64,000 nt of DNA from Demequina lignilytica (GCF_030418305.1 NZ_JAUHPX010000001.1:248001-312000); one strand, 5' to 3'. Positions 18,566-28,440 are shown, numbered from the stretch's first letter. The notes: generated by a model from the sequence alone, not told the origin. Program-made: numbers and translations.

Positions 18566-19729
18566 TCAGCCGTGGGCGACCAGCAGGGGGACCCGCAGCT
18601 CGTCCTCGGTGAGCGAGCCGTGGACACCGATGAGTCCGAGCGCCTGCGCGCTCTGGGTGCGCGAGTCCACCACGGTGGCACGTCCCGCCATGGCGACCAC
18701 CACGTCGCCGATCCTGGGCTCGACATGGGGCGCCACCGCGCCGAAGAGCCCCGCCCCGACCGCCTGGTCCCGCGTCATCGGCACGCCATGGCCGTCCAGC
18801 ACGTCGGACCATCGGGCCGCCACCGCATCGGCCGCGCCCGCGTCCTCGAGGTGCAGGTGGAGGGCGCGCGGCTCCCCCGCCACCAGGCGGATGCCGCGGG
18901 CGAGCGCGGGCTCGTTCCCGAGGTCCCACCGCGGGGCTCCCGTGACGTCCACCATGCCGTGATCCGCCGTCACGACCAGCGCGGCGCGCCTCGGCAGCCG
19001 CGCGCGCAGGCGCCGCAGCTCCTGGTCCGCCTCCTCGAGGGCCGCGACCCAGGGATCCGACTGCCAGCCGTGCTGGTGACCGGCGGCGTCGATCTCGCCC
19101 CAGTAGAGGTAGGTCAGGCCCGGGCGCCGGGCGCGCGCGATCGCCTCGTCCACGCGTTGCGCGAGCGGATCGGCGCCCACGAACTCGCCTCCCGACAACG
19201 CGGCGCGCGTGAGGCCGGAGCCCGCGAACCTGCGCTTGCCGAGCGTGGTCACCGTGATGTCCGCCTCCGCCGCGAGCCGCAGCAGGGACGGCTCGCGCTG
19301 CCACGTCTCCGGGTCACCCGCGCCGTCCCACGAGACCAGGTTCGCGGCGGCCCCGGTGGCGGGGTTATGAGCCGTGTAGCCGGTCATGCCGGTGGCGCCG
19401 GCGGCGCGTCCGGTCCCGAACATCGCGAGCGACGTCGCCGTGGTGGTGGGGAACCCGGCGGAGATGACGCCCGACTCCGTGGTCCTCAGGAAGGGGGCGT
19501 GTCCGCGGCGCGCGTCGAGCTGATGATGGCCCAGTCCGTCGAGCAGCACGACCACGACGTGGTCTGCGTGCGGGACGCCCAGGCGCGCCCGGTCGGCCTC
19601 GGCGTCGCGTCCGGGGACGATGCCGGGCGCACCGAGCGCCGCCAGCGCGGCGGGGAGCACGGCGCCGAGCTCCCGTCCACCCAGGTCGGGGAGCGACAGG
19701 CCCACCGCGGCGAGCCTGTCGAGCGTCAC
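18566..19729 (-). CDS. Alkaline phosphatase / nucleotide pyrophosphatase family protein
   Basis: The 387-residue protein belongs to the type I phosphodiesterase/nucleotide pyrophosphatase group of the alkaline phosphatase superfamily. The metal-binding motif VVVLLDGLG is near residue 60, the nucleophile motif GFPTTTATSL near 93 and the second metal site TADHGMVD near 240. No signal peptide is visible, so it is probably cytoplasmic. The substrate is unknown. The gene regularly sits with DUF5998 and sepH in actinobacteria. GTG at 19729 overlaps the DUF5998 stop (GTGA). Confidence 0.88.
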   Translation of the reverse strand: MTLDRLAAVGLSLPDLGGRELGAVLPAALAALGAPGIVPGRDAEADRARLGVPHADHVVVVLLDGLGHHQLDARRGHAPFLRTTESGVISAGFPTTTATSLAMFGTGRAAGATGMTGYTAHNPATGAAANLVSWDGAGDPETWQREPSLLRLAAEADITVTTLGKRRFAGSGLTRAALSGGEFVGADPLAQRVDEAIARARRPGLTYLYWGEIDAAGHQHGWQSDPWVAALEEADQELRRLRARLPRRAALVVTADHGMVDVTGAPRWDLGNEPALARGIRLVAGEPRALHLHLEDAGAADAVAARWSDVLDGHGVPMTRDQAVGAGLFGAVAPHVEPRIGDVVVAMAGRATVVDSRTQSAQALGLIGVHGSLTEDELRVPLLVAHG

Positions 19730-20295
19730 AAGCGCGCCCCGATCGCCCCCTGCAGCACCGAGGAGAAGTCCTGGAGCGCGCGCACCGTGTCCTCGCCGTC
19801 GGCGATCACGCTGACGCGCACGAGGATGTCGTCCGACGTCAGGGTCCCGGTGTAGCCGTGGTCGGCCTCGCAGCTCTGGTCGCCGCAGGTGGCGGGCTCG
19901 AGGTCGAGCCGGGAGTGGACGGAGCCGCCGACCGCGAGCACGAGCTCGTTCGGGAGGTCGCCCTCGGTGAACGCCTCGGGGTCGTGGATCACGTGGGTCA
20001 TCGCCGTGTTCCGGATCGCGGTCAGCGCGGTGGTCTCGACCGTGGCGGAGGCCTCGCGTCCGCTCTCCTGGCCCCCGAGACCGGCACCGTCGTCCATGTG
20101 GAGACGCAGCAGCCGGGTCTCGGTGATGACCAGCGCGGTCATGTGACGCCGGACCTCGCGGTCGTCGAACGTGGTCTCGGCGTGCACGAAGTGCCCGCGC
20201 ACGTTCTCGGCGCCGATCGCGGAGCGCAGCACGGTGGTGGCGAGGGCCGGGTAGTAGCCGGCCGTCCGGACGGCCTGGTCGAGCGTGTGAGCCAT
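19726..20295 (-). CDS. DUF5998 family protein
   Basis: The 189-residue soluble protein matches the actinobacterial DUF5998 family, seen here from its opening [19 protein letters not shown] and the central [10 protein letters not shown] segment. A pair of cysteines (CGDQSC) lies near residue 138. The function is unknown. ATG at 20295 follows GACAAT by 7 bases, so the mRNA may be leaderless. Its stop overlaps the GTG of the phosphatase gene, giving a two-gene operon, and it is divergent from parC. Confidence 0.85.
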   Translation of the reverse strand: MAHTLDQAVRTAGYYPALATTVLRSAIGAENVRGHFVHAETTFDDREVRRHMTALVITETRLLRLHMDDGAGLGGQESGREASATVETTALTAIRNTAMTHVIHDPEAFTEGDLPNELVLAVGGSVHSRLDLEPATCGDQSCEADHGYTGTLTSDDILVRVSVIADGEDTVRALQDFSSVLQGAIGARL

Positions 20296-20302
20296 GGCGG
20301 CT

Positions 20303-20308
20303 ATTGTC
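20303..20308 (-). promoter_or_regulatory. Leaderless promoter of the DUF5998 gene
   Basis: GACAAT on the minus strand is followed by 7 bases and the ATG at 20295. The same 9-mer GAGACAATA recurs on the plus strand at 20396-20404, facing parC. Confidence 0.45.
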
Positions 20309-20397
20309 TCACCTTCGTGGGCTGTCGCCCGGCTGTCCCCCGCGGGGCGGTCGGACCGGGCCCCGCGTGGCGAGCGGCGGGTGTCCGACCGCCGCGA

Positions 20398-20403
20398 GAC
20401 AAT
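20398..20403 (+). promoter_or_regulatory. Possible parC -10 box
   Basis: GACAAT on the plus strand would give a leader of about 50 bases to the parC ATG. It mirrors the box used by the divergent DUF5998 gene. Confidence 0.3.
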
Positions 20404-20458
20404 ACGGGCTGAGCATCGCCGCGGCACACCGCGGCGCCGGAGAGAGAAGAGGCGTCAG

Positions 20459-22894
20459 ATGACCCACGCGGCCGACGCGCAGATCGTCGACATCGACGTG
20501 AGCGCGGAGATGGAGGCCTCGTTCCTCGAGTACGCCTACTCGGTCATCTACTCCCGGGCGCTGCCCGACGCCCGCGACGGCCTCAAGCCCGTGCAGCGCC
20601 GCATCGTCTACATGATGCAGGACATGGGCCTGCGACCCGAGCGCGGCTACGTGAAGTCGGCGCGCGTCGTCGGCGAGGTGATGGGAAAGCTGCATCCGCA
20701 CGGCGACTCAGCGATCTACGACGCGTTGGTGCGCATGGCGCAGTCCTTCTCCCTGCGGCTCCCGCTGGTCGACGGCCACGGCAACTTCGGCTCGCTCGAC
20801 GACGGCCCGGCGGCGTCCCGATACACGGAGTGCCGGCTCGCACCCGCCGCGCTCGCGATGACGGCGGACCTGGGCGAGGACGTCGTCGACTTCGTCCCCA
20901 ACTACGACAACAAGCTCACGCAGCCGGCCGTGCTGCCGGCGGCGATCCCGAACCTGCTGGTCAACGGCGCCGCCGGCATCGCCGTCGGCATGGCGACCAA
21001 CATGGCGCCGCACAACCTGATCGAGGTGGTGGCCGCGGCCCGCCACCTGCTCGACAACCCGCGCGCCGAGCTCGACGAGCTCATGCGGTTCGTGCCCGGG
21101 CCCGACCTGCCGACCGGCGGCAAGATCGTGGGCCTCGAGGGGGTGCGCGAGGCGTACGAGTCGGGGCGTGGTCGCTTCATCACCCGCGCCACCACGCGGA
21201 TCGAGAAGGTCACGGCGCGCCGTCAGGGCATCGTCGTGACCGAGCTCCCCTACCTGGTGGGCCCCGAGAAGGTCATCGAGAAGATCAAGGACGGCGTCTC
21301 GTCCAAGAAGCTCGAGGGCATCTCCGCCGTCACGGACCTCACGGATCGCCATCACGGGCTGCGGCTGGTCATCGAGGTCAAGAACGGCTTCAACCCCGAG
21401 GCCGTCCTCGAGAAGCTCTACCGGTACACGCCGCTCGAGGAGTCGTTCTCGATCAACAACGTGGCGCTCGTCGACGGCGAGCCCCGGACCCTCGGGCTCA
21501 AGGAGCTCCTGTCGGTGTGGGTCGGGCATCGCGTCGAGGTGGTGCGACGTCGCTCGCGCCACCGCCTCGCCGCCCGTCGCGACCGGCTCCACCTGGTCGA
21601 CGGCCTGCTCATCGCGATCCTCGACATCGACGAGGTCATCCAGATCATCCGGGCGGCGGACGATGCGGCGGTCGCCAAGGAGCGGCTGCGCACCGCCTTC
21701 GACCTGTCGGAGATCCAGGCCGAGTACATCCTCGAGCTGCGCCTGCGCCGCCTCACCAAGTTCTCGCGCCTCGAGCTCGAGAACGAGAAGTCGCAGCTGC
21801 TCGCCGAGATCGCCGAGCTCGAGGAGATCCTCGGGTCCGAGTCCGTGCTCCGGTCCGTGGTGGGCCGCGAGATGGACGCCGCGGCCGCCGAGCACGGCAC
21901 CCCGCGTCGCACCATCCTGCTCGCCGACGGCGGCGCCCTCGCACCCGCGGCGGCGACCGGCGCGAGCCGCGCCAAGGCGCCCGCGATGGCGATGGAGATC
22001 GAGGACTCGCCGTGCTACGCCCTGCTGTCGACCACCGGGCTGATCGCCCGTACGTCGGCCGACGAGCCCCCCGCGCGCGACGGCCGGCGCTCCCCGCACG
22101 ACGCGCTGCGGTCGACCGTGCACGCCACGGCACGCGCGGATGTCGGCGTCGTCACGACGACGGGTCGCATCGTCCGGCTGTCGCTGCTCGACGTCCCCGC
22201 GCTCGCCCCGACCAGCGAGCCGCCGTCGCTCGGGGGCGGCACCCCGATCGGCGAGCTCGTCGTGCTGGAGCGCGGCGAGGACGCGCTCGCCCTGGTCCCT
22301 CTCGACGGGACCGCCCCGCTCGCGCTCGGCACGGCCCGCGGCATCGTCAAGCGTGTCAAGGCGGACGACGTCCCGACGAAGGACGCCTGGGAGGCGATCG
22401 CGCTCGCCGACGGTGACGTCGTGATCGGGGCCGGCGCCGCGGCCGACGGCGACGAGCTGCTCTTCATCGCGTCGGACGCGAGCCTGCTGCACTTCGACGC
22501 GGCGAACGTCAGGCCGCAAGGCCGCGCGGGCGGCGGCATGGCGGGCATCAAGCTGGCCGCCGGCGCCTCGGCCGTGTTCTTCGGCACGATCGCCGCGGGC
22601 ACCGAGGCCGCCGTGGTGACGATCGCGGGACCGTCCGACGCGCTCCCCGGCACGGCGGCGGGCTCCGCCAAGTGGACGCCGCTGGCGGAGTTCCCCGGGA
22701 AGGGGCGGGCCACCGGCGGGGTCCGGTCGCACCGCTTCCTCAAGGGTGAGGACGCGCTGCTGCTCGCGTGGGCGGGCGCGGCCCCGCCGCGCGCGTGCTC
22801 CGGCGCGGGCCAGCCTCTCGACCTGCCCGGCGAGCCCGGCCGACGCGACGGGTCGGGCGTCGGCATGCCGGCGCCCGTGGGCGGCGTCGGCTGA
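20459..22894 (+). CDS. parC: DNA topoisomerase IV subunit A
   Basis: The 811-residue protein is a type IIA topoisomerase A subunit. The catalytic tyrosine lies in SRYTEC (Tyr122). The quinolone-determining region [10 protein letters not shown] (residues 80-88) carries the Ser and Asp found in sensitive enzymes. A coiled-coil region spans about 400-500 and the C-terminal beta-pinwheel follows. It pairs with the B subunit encoded at 25647-27743 and decatenates or relaxes DNA. I call it ParC rather than GyrA because it is near parE and away from a gyrB-gyrA pair, and because no GyrA-box was recognised. ATG at 20459 follows AGAAGAGG. Confidence 0.9.
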   Translation: MTHAADAQIVDIDVSAEMEASFLEYAYSVIYSRALPDARDGLKPVQRRIVYMMQDMGLRPERGYVKSARVVGEVMGKLHPHGDSAIYDALVRMAQSFSLRLPLVDGHGNFGSLDDGPAASRYTECRLAPAALAMTADLGEDVVDFVPNYDNKLTQPAVLPAAIPNLLVNGAAGIAVGMATNMAPHNLIEVVAAARHLLDNPRAELDELMRFVPGPDLPTGGKIVGLEGVREAYESGRGRFITRATTRIEKVTARRQGIVVTELPYLVGPEKVIEKIKDGVSSKKLEGISAVTDLTDRHHGLRLVIEVKNGFNPEAVLEKLYRYTPLEESFSINNVALVDGEPRTLGLKELLSVWVGHRVEVVRRRSRHRLAARRDRLHLVDGLLIAILDIDEVIQIIRAADDAAVAKERLRTAFDLSEIQAEYILELRLRRLTKFSRLELENEKSQLLAEIAELEEILGSESVLRSVVGREMDAAAAEHGTPRRTILLADGGALAPAAATGASRAKAPAMAMEIEDSPCYALLSTTGLIARTSADEPPARDGRRSPHDALRSTVHATARADVGVVTTTGRIVRLSLLDVPALAPTSEPPSLGGGTPIGELVVLERGEDALALVPLDGTAPLALGTARGIVKRVKADDVPTKDAWEAIALADGDVVIGAGAAADGDELLFIASDASLLHFDAANVRPQGRAGGGMAGIKLAAGASAVFFGTIAAGTEAAVVTIAGPSDALPGTAAGSAKWTPLAEFPGKGRATGGVRSHRFLKGEDALLLAWAGAAPPRACSGAGQPLDLPGEPGRRDGSGVGMPAPVGGVG

Positions 22895-22916
22895 CCGCGT
22901 CGGCGATCGCTGGACC

Positions 22917-23744
22917 CTAGACGGTCGGCTCCACGACCACCGCGTCGCGCTCGCGCGGCTGGCGCAGCCGGACGGTGTCGCCCACGAGGAGGACGTCGCC
23001 GCGGAAGAAGCGCAGCAGCCACAGCACGGCGTCGACGTTGGCATCGTGCTGGAGCCGCGCCGGCGCGCCCGGCTCGGCGCGCGTGGAGCGGCGCCCGATC
23101 ACGTCGAGCACGGAGTGGACCGCCAGGGTGTACTGGCCCCGCAGCACCGTCTCGAGGGGGCGCGCGACCTTGCGGTACCGCACCTTCACCCCGTAGCCGC
23201 CCGCCTCGACGTCCGCCTTGTGGCCGACCTCCGCGGTGCGACGCACGTACAGGCCCTTGGTGGGCAGGATGCGCGCCACGTCGACACCGCGCCGCATCGC
23301 GATCTCGAGGGCGAACGCGAGCCCGTACCCCGAGGCCTCGCCCGTGTTGGAGAACACGGCCACGTCGCCGGGCACCTCGCGGGGACGCATGATGAGGACC
23401 GCGACGGTGGGATGACCGCGCTCCCCCGCGTCGATGGCACCGTTGACCGCCTGGTGCAGGAAGCGGCGACGCTGGATCGGCTCGGCCACCGCGAGCAGCA
23501 CGCATCCGGCCTCCGCCGCGGCGACGATCGCCTCCCGGACCCCACCGCCCTTGAGGAGCCCGCCGTCGAGGACCTCGATGTCGGGGCGGAGTGCGCGGAA
23601 CCTGTCCGTGGCGTCGAACAGCGCGTCCGTCGAGAACAGCACCAGCGACGCGGCGGCCATCGCGAGCCTGTCGACCGCGCGGTCGCTCAGGCGATGGCCG
23701 TCGAGCACGGCGATGCGCCGGGTCCTCTCGATCACCCTGTCCAT
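22917..23744 (-). CDS. Unrecognised 275-residue protein, possible Usp-like fold
   Basis: I do not recognise this protein with confidence. It is soluble, basic in its middle, and shows alternating strand and helix patterns. One segment (VAVFSNTGEASGYGLAFALEIA) recalls the second strand-helix of universal stress proteins, but the ATP-binding glycines of that family are not evident. The N terminus has VIERTRRIAVLDGHRLSD. ATG at 23744 has GAGGGG upstream. It lies between parC, convergent to it, and the ThrE-type exporter on the same strand, so it may be co-transcribed with the exporter. Its coding character is supported by strong third-position G/C bias. Confidence 0.6.
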   Translation of the reverse strand: MDRVIERTRRIAVLDGHRLSDRAVDRLAMAAASLVLFSTDALFDATDRFRALRPDIEVLDGGLLKGGGVREAIVAAAEAGCVLLAVAEPIQRRRFLHQAVNGAIDAGERGHPTVAVLIMRPREVPGDVAVFSNTGEASGYGLAFALEIAMRRGVDVARILPTKGLYVRRTAEVGHKADVEAGGYGVKVRYRKVARPLETVLRGQYTLAVHSVLDVIGRRSTRAEPGAPARLQHDANVDAVLWLLRFFRGDVLLVGDTVRLRQPRERDAVVVEPTV

Positions 23745-23820
23745 CTCAGCCCCTCACCGGGGCGTGACCCCCGCATCGTGCTCCCCCAGGTCCTCGCGCG
23801 CCGTCGGCGCGCCCTCATCG

Positions 23821-25107
23821 TCAGTGACCCTCGAACGACCAATGACGGTCCGTCAGCAGCTTGCCGATCACCAGGCCCACCATGATCGACAGGACCACCA
23901 GCAGCACCTCCAGGATGGCGCCGATCGTGTCGGAGTAGCGACCCTCGTTGAGGCTCACCACCGACTGGAACGCCAGCACCCCGGGGATCATGACGAGCAC
24001 CGCCGGCACCTGCAGCGTGATGATCGGCGAACGGGCGAGATCCGCGGCGAGGGCCGCGAGCACGCCCACGATCACGCAGGCGATCACCGTCGCCATCTGG
24101 ATCATCATGCCGTCCTCGATCATCGCCTTGCGGATGGTGTTCGCGACCATGCCGATCGCCGCGGCGAACAAGGCCATGCGCCATGGCGAGTTGAACATCA
24201 GCGCGAAGCCCAGCACGCCGATCAGGCTGGCGAGTGCGGTGACGACCACGTGCGTGGCCGCGGTCATCTCCATGGGCTCGCGCACGGAGGTGTCGAGCCC
24301 GCCCAGCAGGGTGAGCGCCCACACGCTGAGCGCCGCGCCGAGCGTCATCATCGATCCGAAGACGATGCGGGAGATCCCCGCGGAGAAGTCGAGCTTGGCG
24401 AGGTCGAGCGCCCCCGTGATCAGCGGGAACCCGGGGAGCAGGAACAGGACGCACGCGATGTAGCCCGAGGCGTGCACGTCGGTCGCGGCGCCGAAGAGCG
24501 CGTAGACGGCGACCGAGCCCAGGTACGCGCCGCACGCGATCGCCGCCGCGAGCATGGTGGTGCCGAAGGGGTTGAAGCCGCGGTGGTGGAAGGCGCGACG
24601 CACGAACTGGCCGAGCGACGCGGCGATGAGCACCGCGATCACCTCGAGGGGGCGGGCGTTGTTGAGCACGGCGAAGCCGGCGCACGCGCCGCCCGCGTAG
24701 ATCGCGTTCATGACCGGGTGGTGCCGGGCGGGCGCCTTCTCGATCCGGTCGAGCGCCGCGGAGACCTCCGCGACCGAGGTGCGCTCGGGGACGTCGCGCC
24801 GGAACCGGTCGAGCATCGCGATGCGGTCCGCGTTGACCCCGAGGCTGCGGATCTCGGTGACCTCGGTGCGGAAGATGGGTCCGCGGTGCGTGGTCGCCGT
24901 GATCTCGGTGAGCGTGACGTGCGCCGCGTGGTGGTCCACGCCCAGCGCGTGCGCCACCGCCTGCATCGCCTGCTTGACGCGGTAGCTGGCAGTGCCCGCG
25001 GCGAGCATCATGCGCCCGACCCGCAGGATCGCGCCCGACTGCCGGATCAGGCCGACGGGCTCGAGGGCGTCCTCGTGGTCGCCCGCCTGGATGTAGGCCT
25101 CCGCCAT
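23821..25107 (-). CDS. Threonine/serine exporter family protein (ThrE-like)
   Basis: The 428-residue membrane protein has a soluble N-terminal half-domain (residues 1-140, ThrE/DUF1212 part with TEITATTHRG) followed by about ten hydrophobic segments, in two blocks corresponding to the DUF1212 and DUF3815 halves. The family exports threonine and serine in Corynebacterium. The conserved GTTMLAAAIACGAY and LLPGFPLITGALDL segments are visible. ATG at 25107 has only a weak GGCGGGA upstream. It follows parE and a small membrane protein on the same strand with a 99-base gap. Confidence 0.88.
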   Translation of the reverse strand: MAEAYIQAGDHEDALEPVGLIRQSGAILRVGRMMLAAGTASYRVKQAMQAVAHALGVDHHAAHVTLTEITATTHRGPIFRTEVTEIRSLGVNADRIAMLDRFRRDVPERTSVAEVSAALDRIEKAPARHHPVMNAIYAGGACAGFAVLNNARPLEVIAVLIAASLGQFVRRAFHHRGFNPFGTTMLAAAIACGAYLGSVAVYALFGAATDVHASGYIACVLFLLPGFPLITGALDLAKLDFSAGISRIVFGSMMTLGAALSVWALTLLGGLDTSVREPMEMTAATHVVVTALASLIGVLGFALMFNSPWRMALFAAAIGMVANTIRKAMIEDGMMIQMATVIACVIVGVLAALAADLARSPIITLQVPAVLVMIPGVLAFQSVVSLNEGRYSDTIGAILEVLLVVLSIMVGLVIGKLLTDRHWSFEGH

Positions 25108-25206
25108 GCGTCCCGCCTCGTGTCGTGTGCCTGCCGACGCGCGCGGCGCCGCCCTGATGGCCCGGGGACTCCCATCATGCCAACAACGGGCGCCCCCAGG
25201 GTCCGA

Positions 25207-25650
25207 CTATCGCGGCGAGCCGACGCGCTTGTGCCAGTCGCGGATGCGTCGCAGCCGCTCGTGGTGGAGGGCCGCGTCACCGCGGTCGAGCCCCAGGACC
25301 AGCGCACCGCCGATCACGACCGTGATCACGGCCGCGACGGTCGTGGTGCCCGCGAGGATCAACGACACCAGCACCGCGGCGGTGAGGGTGACCCCGATGA
25401 CGGCGAGCCCGTGCCTTCGTCCGGAGCGCTCGCGGATCCAGAGCTCGTCGATGAAGTCGGGCTCGCGTCCGGACACGTCGAGCTCGTGCTCGAGCCACTC
25501 GCAGCGCCGCGGAAGCCCGCCCCAGCGCACGTCACGGAAGACCGTGCGGGACGGCGCGTCGTTGACGCGCTTGCTGCGGTGGTAGCCGAACGGGTGCACG
25601 GAGCACGTGCGGGACTCGTGCGTCCCCTCGGGCCAGACCCCGCCGCTCAT
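25207..25650 (-). CDS. Small membrane protein downstream of parE
   Basis: The 147-residue product is not assigned to a family. It has a hydrophilic first half with several Cys, His and Trp residues, then two closely spaced hydrophobic helices near residues 82-121 (GLAVIGVTLTAAVLVSLIL and AAVITVVIGGALVLGL), and a basic C terminus. Topology suggests both ends in the cytoplasm. Its ATG overlaps the parE stop (ATGA), so it is translated with parE. This coupling is the only functional hint. Confidence 0.7.
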   Translation of the reverse strand: MSGGVWPEGTHESRTCSVHPFGYHRSKRVNDAPSRTVFRDVRWGGLPRRCEWLEHELDVSGREPDFIDELWIRERSGRRHGLAVIGVTLTAAVLVSLILAGTTTVAAVITVVIGGALVLGLDRGDAALHHERLRRIRDWHKRVGSPR

Positions 25651-27743
25651 GCGTCGATCCTCGAGTGGTCGAGGCTCGCGGCACCCGCGATGATGAAGTC
25701 GCGGCGTGGCCCCACGTCGTTGCCCATGAGCAGCTCGAACACGCGCTCCGCGGCCGCCGCGTCGGCGCTCGTGACGCGGCGGAGCGTGCGACGCTCCGGG
25801 TCCATGGTGGTCTCGGCCAGCTGATCGGCGTCCATCTCTCCCAGTCCCTTGTAGCGCTGGATGTCCTCCTTGTAGCGGCGACCGGCGCGCTTGAGGTCGC
25901 GGAGGGTCTCCTGGAGCTCCTTCTCCGAGTACGTGTAGATGTACTCCTTCTCCCGTCGCGCGGAGCCCGAGACCTCGACCCGGTGCAGCGGCGGCACCGC
26001 GGCGAACACCCGGCCGGCGTCGACGAGCGGCCTCATGTAGCGGAAGAAGAGCGTCAGGAGCAGCGTGCGGATGTGCGCGCCGTCGACGTCGGCGTCGGTC
26101 ATGAGGATGATCTTGCCGTAGCGGGCCTGCTCGAGGTCGAACGTGCGTCCGGACCCCGCCCCGACCACCTGGATGATCGAGGCGCACTCGGCGTTGTGCA
26201 GCATGTCCGTGACCGAGGCCTTCTGCACGTTGAGGATCTTGCCGCGGATCGGCAGCAGGGCCTGAAAGTCGGAGCGACGCGCGAGCTTGGCGGTGCCCAG
26301 CGCGGAGTCGCCCTCGACGATGAAGAGCTCGGACTGCTCGACGTCGTTGCTCCGGCAGTCCGCGAGCTTCGACGGCAGGGATGACGTCTCGAGCGCGTTC
26401 TTGCGCCGCGAGATCTCCTTCTGCTTGCGCGCGGCGACGCGCGCCCGCATCTCCGCGACCACCTTCTCGAGCACGGTGTTGGCCTGGAGCTTCGCGTCCC
26501 GCTTGGTCGACGTGAGGATCGCGGTCAGCTCCTGCTCGATCACCTTGGCGACGATCCCGCGCACGGGGCCCGTGCCGAGCACCTCCTTGGTCTGGCCCTC
26601 GAACTGCGGCTCCGGGATCCTGACCGTCACCACGGCGGTCAGTCCGGCCATGATGTCGTCCTTCTCGATGCGCTCCGCGCCGTCCTTGCCGGTCAGCTTG
26701 AGCCGCCGCGCGTTCGCCTGGATCTGGGCGCGCAGCACCTTCACGATCCCCTGCTCGAAGCCGGCGAGGTGGGTGCCGCCCTTGGGCGTCGCGATGATGT
26801 TCACGAACGACCGCGTGTCCGTCTCGTACCCGGTGCCCCAGCGGAGCGCGACGTCGACCTGGCACTCGCGCTCGACCTCTTCGGACACCAGGTGCCCGTT
26901 GGGCTTCAGGACCGGGACGGTCTCGCTGTACGTCCCGGAGCCGGTGAGCTCAAGGGTGTCGGTGATCGCCGTGTCCGTCGCGATGAACTCGACGAAGTCC
27001 TTCGCGCCGCCCTCGTATCGGAACGACTCCTCGTGCGGGGTGAGCGGGTCGCGCTCGTCGCGGATCACGAGCTCGAGCCCCGGGACCAGGAACGCGGTCT
27101 GGCGGGCGCGCACCAGCAGGTCGTCGTAGCTGAAGGACGCGCCCTTGTTGAAGATCTGCCGATCCGCCCAGTAGCGGATGCGCGTGCCCGTGCGCGCCTT
27201 GGCGACCTTGCCGACCACGGCGAGCTCGGAGCCCGTGACGAAGGGCTCGAAGGTGCTCTCGGGCGCGGGGCCGGCGGCCGGATCCTTGAAGTAGCCGGGC
27301 TCTCCCCGTCGGAAGGCCATGTGATGGGTCTTGCCGCCACGGTCGACCCACACGTCGAGCCGCTCGCTGAGCGCGTTGACGACCGACGCGCCGACGCCGT
27401 GGAGGCCGCCGGACGCCGCGTAGGACCCGCCGCCGAACTTGCCTCCCGCGTGGAGCTTGGTCATGACGACCTCGACACCGGTGAGCCCCGTCTTGGGCTC
27501 GACGTCCACGGGGATCCCGCGGCCGGAGTCCCGGACCTCGACGGAGTCGTCGCCGTGCAGCACGATCTCGATGCGGTCGCCGAAGCCGCCGAGCGCCTCG
27601 TCGACCGAGTTGTCGATGATCTCCCACAGGCAGTGCATGAGGCCACGGGAGTCCGTGGTGCCGATGTACATGCCCGGGCGCTTGCGCACCGCCTCGAGCC
27701 CCTCGAGGACGGACAGATGCCGCGCTGAATAGTCGTTCGCCAC
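25647..27743 (-). CDS. parE: DNA topoisomerase IV subunit B
   Basis: The 698-residue ATPase subunit shows the GHKL elements EIIDNSVDEAL (near residue 42) and GRGIPVD, the ATP-lid region GGLHGVGASVVNALS, and the TOPRIM motifs EGDSALG and DADVDGAH. With ParC it forms the A2B2 enzyme. The GTG start at 27743 comes 6 bases after TAAACT, so the mRNA is probably leaderless. It heads a unit with the small membrane protein that overlaps its stop. parC and parE face each other across three other genes instead of forming one operon. Confidence 0.92.
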   Translation of the reverse strand: MANDYSARHLSVLEGLEAVRKRPGMYIGTTDSRGLMHCLWEIIDNSVDEALGGFGDRIEIVLHGDDSVEVRDSGRGIPVDVEPKTGLTGVEVVMTKLHAGGKFGGGSYAASGGLHGVGASVVNALSERLDVWVDRGGKTHHMAFRRGEPGYFKDPAAGPAPESTFEPFVTGSELAVVGKVAKARTGTRIRYWADRQIFNKGASFSYDDLLVRARQTAFLVPGLELVIRDERDPLTPHEESFRYEGGAKDFVEFIATDTAITDTLELTGSGTYSETVPVLKPNGHLVSEEVERECQVDVALRWGTGYETDTRSFVNIIATPKGGTHLAGFEQGIVKVLRAQIQANARRLKLTGKDGAERIEKDDIMAGLTAVVTVRIPEPQFEGQTKEVLGTGPVRGIVAKVIEQELTAILTSTKRDAKLQANTVLEKVVAEMRARVAARKQKEISRRKNALETSSLPSKLADCRSNDVEQSELFIVEGDSALGTAKLARRSDFQALLPIRGKILNVQKASVTDMLHNAECASIIQVVGAGSGRTFDLEQARYGKIILMTDADVDGAHIRTLLLTLFFRYMRPLVDAGRVFAAVPPLHRVEVSGSARREKEYIYTYSEKELQETLRDLKRAGRRYKEDIQRYKGLGEMDADQLAETTMDPERRTLRRVTSADAAAAERVFELLMGNDVGPRRDFIIAGAASLDHSRIDA

Positions 27744-27749
27744 GCCGAA

Positions 27750-27755
27750 AGTTTA
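27750..27755 (-). promoter_or_regulatory. Leaderless promoter of parE
   Basis: TAAACT on the minus strand is followed by 6 bases and the GTG at 27743. Confidence 0.65.
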
Positions 27756-27864
27756 GTCGCGGGCGCCGACATCCGGGCCCAGCCTCGCCGACGCGGGTCG
27801 CCGGGCGGCGCCACCCCGCACGCGCCGTCGATCTCTCGACAGGCCACCTGCCGGCGCTCCGGCC

Positions 27865-27893
27865 TTGCACATCCTCGCGACCGGGTGTAGGAA
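27865..27893 (+). promoter_or_regulatory. Promoter of the repeat-protein gene
   Basis: TTGCAC (27865-27870) and TAGGAA (27888-27893) are separated by 17 bases, a near-consensus housekeeping arrangement. The start would give a leader of about 65 bases with AAGAGGAG before the ATG at 27964. Confidence 0.6.
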
Positions 27894-27963
27894 TAGTCCT
27901 GAAACAGTAAAGGTCCCGTAAAGCGCGAGGTGTCCACACCCTCGCAGACCAAGAGGAGCCAAC

Positions 27964-28317
27964 ATGACCGCCATCGCCACGGCAAGCACCGGACTCTCCG
28001 CCCCCGTGAACGACACGCGCGAGCTGCACCGCCTCGCGACCTCGCCGCTGCGGGCGGAGCGGCTCCTCGCCGCCGCCCATCCGGCGGCCGAGGCGGCGAC
28101 GCTGGTCTCGCTGGCCCTCGACATCGCGGACTCCGTCCGTGGCGCCGTCGCCGCGAATCCCGCGGCCCCGGGCACCGTCCTGATCGACCTCGCGTACGAC
28201 ACGCACGCCGACGTGCGGCTCGCGGTCGCCGCGAACCCGTCGGCTCCCGCACAGGCGCTGGAGGCGCTCGCCGACGACCCGGTGCCCTTCGTGCGCCTCG
28301 CCGCCGCCGCCAGCTGA
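27964..28317 (+). CDS. Small HEAT/LRV-like repeat protein
   Basis: The 117-residue protein carries short alpha-helical repeats of about 23-25 residues. Two are clear: VRGAVAANPAAP and VRLAVAANPSAP, each followed by a helix with LIDLAYD or LEALADD, then FVRLAAAAS at the end. This is the pattern of leucine-rich-repeat-variant or HEAT-like domains, which act in protein contacts. No catalytic residue or membrane segment is seen. It has its own promoter and ribosome binding site, and a strong hairpin follows it, so it is probably a single-gene unit. The partner is unknown. Confidence 0.75.
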   Translation: MTAIATASTGLSAPVNDTRELHRLATSPLRAERLLAAAHPAAEAATLVSLALDIADSVRGAVAANPAAPGTVLIDLAYDTHADVRLAVAANPSAPAQALEALADDPVPFVRLAAAAS

Positions 28318-28332
28318 TCTCCCTCCTCCACC

Positions 28333-28380
28333 GGGCCCCGGGCCGCCGCACCTCCCCCTCGATGCGGCGGCCGGGGGCCC
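28333..28380 (+). terminator. Hairpin after the repeat-protein gene
   Basis: 18-base arms (28333-28350 and 28363-28380) pair with one mismatch around a 12-base loop. It lies 16 bases after the stop codon. Confidence 0.7.
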
Positions 28381-28440
28381 GTCCCGTCCACCGGGAAGAA
28401 GCACCGGTGCGGTCACGTTCATCCCGATGAGGAGGCCCCG

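Noticed and set aside
20294-20458. An N-terminal extension of ParC from upstream starts in the same phase
   Set aside because: The extension is not part of the family and crosses the divergent promoter region; ATG 20459 has a ribosome binding site and fits the family length.
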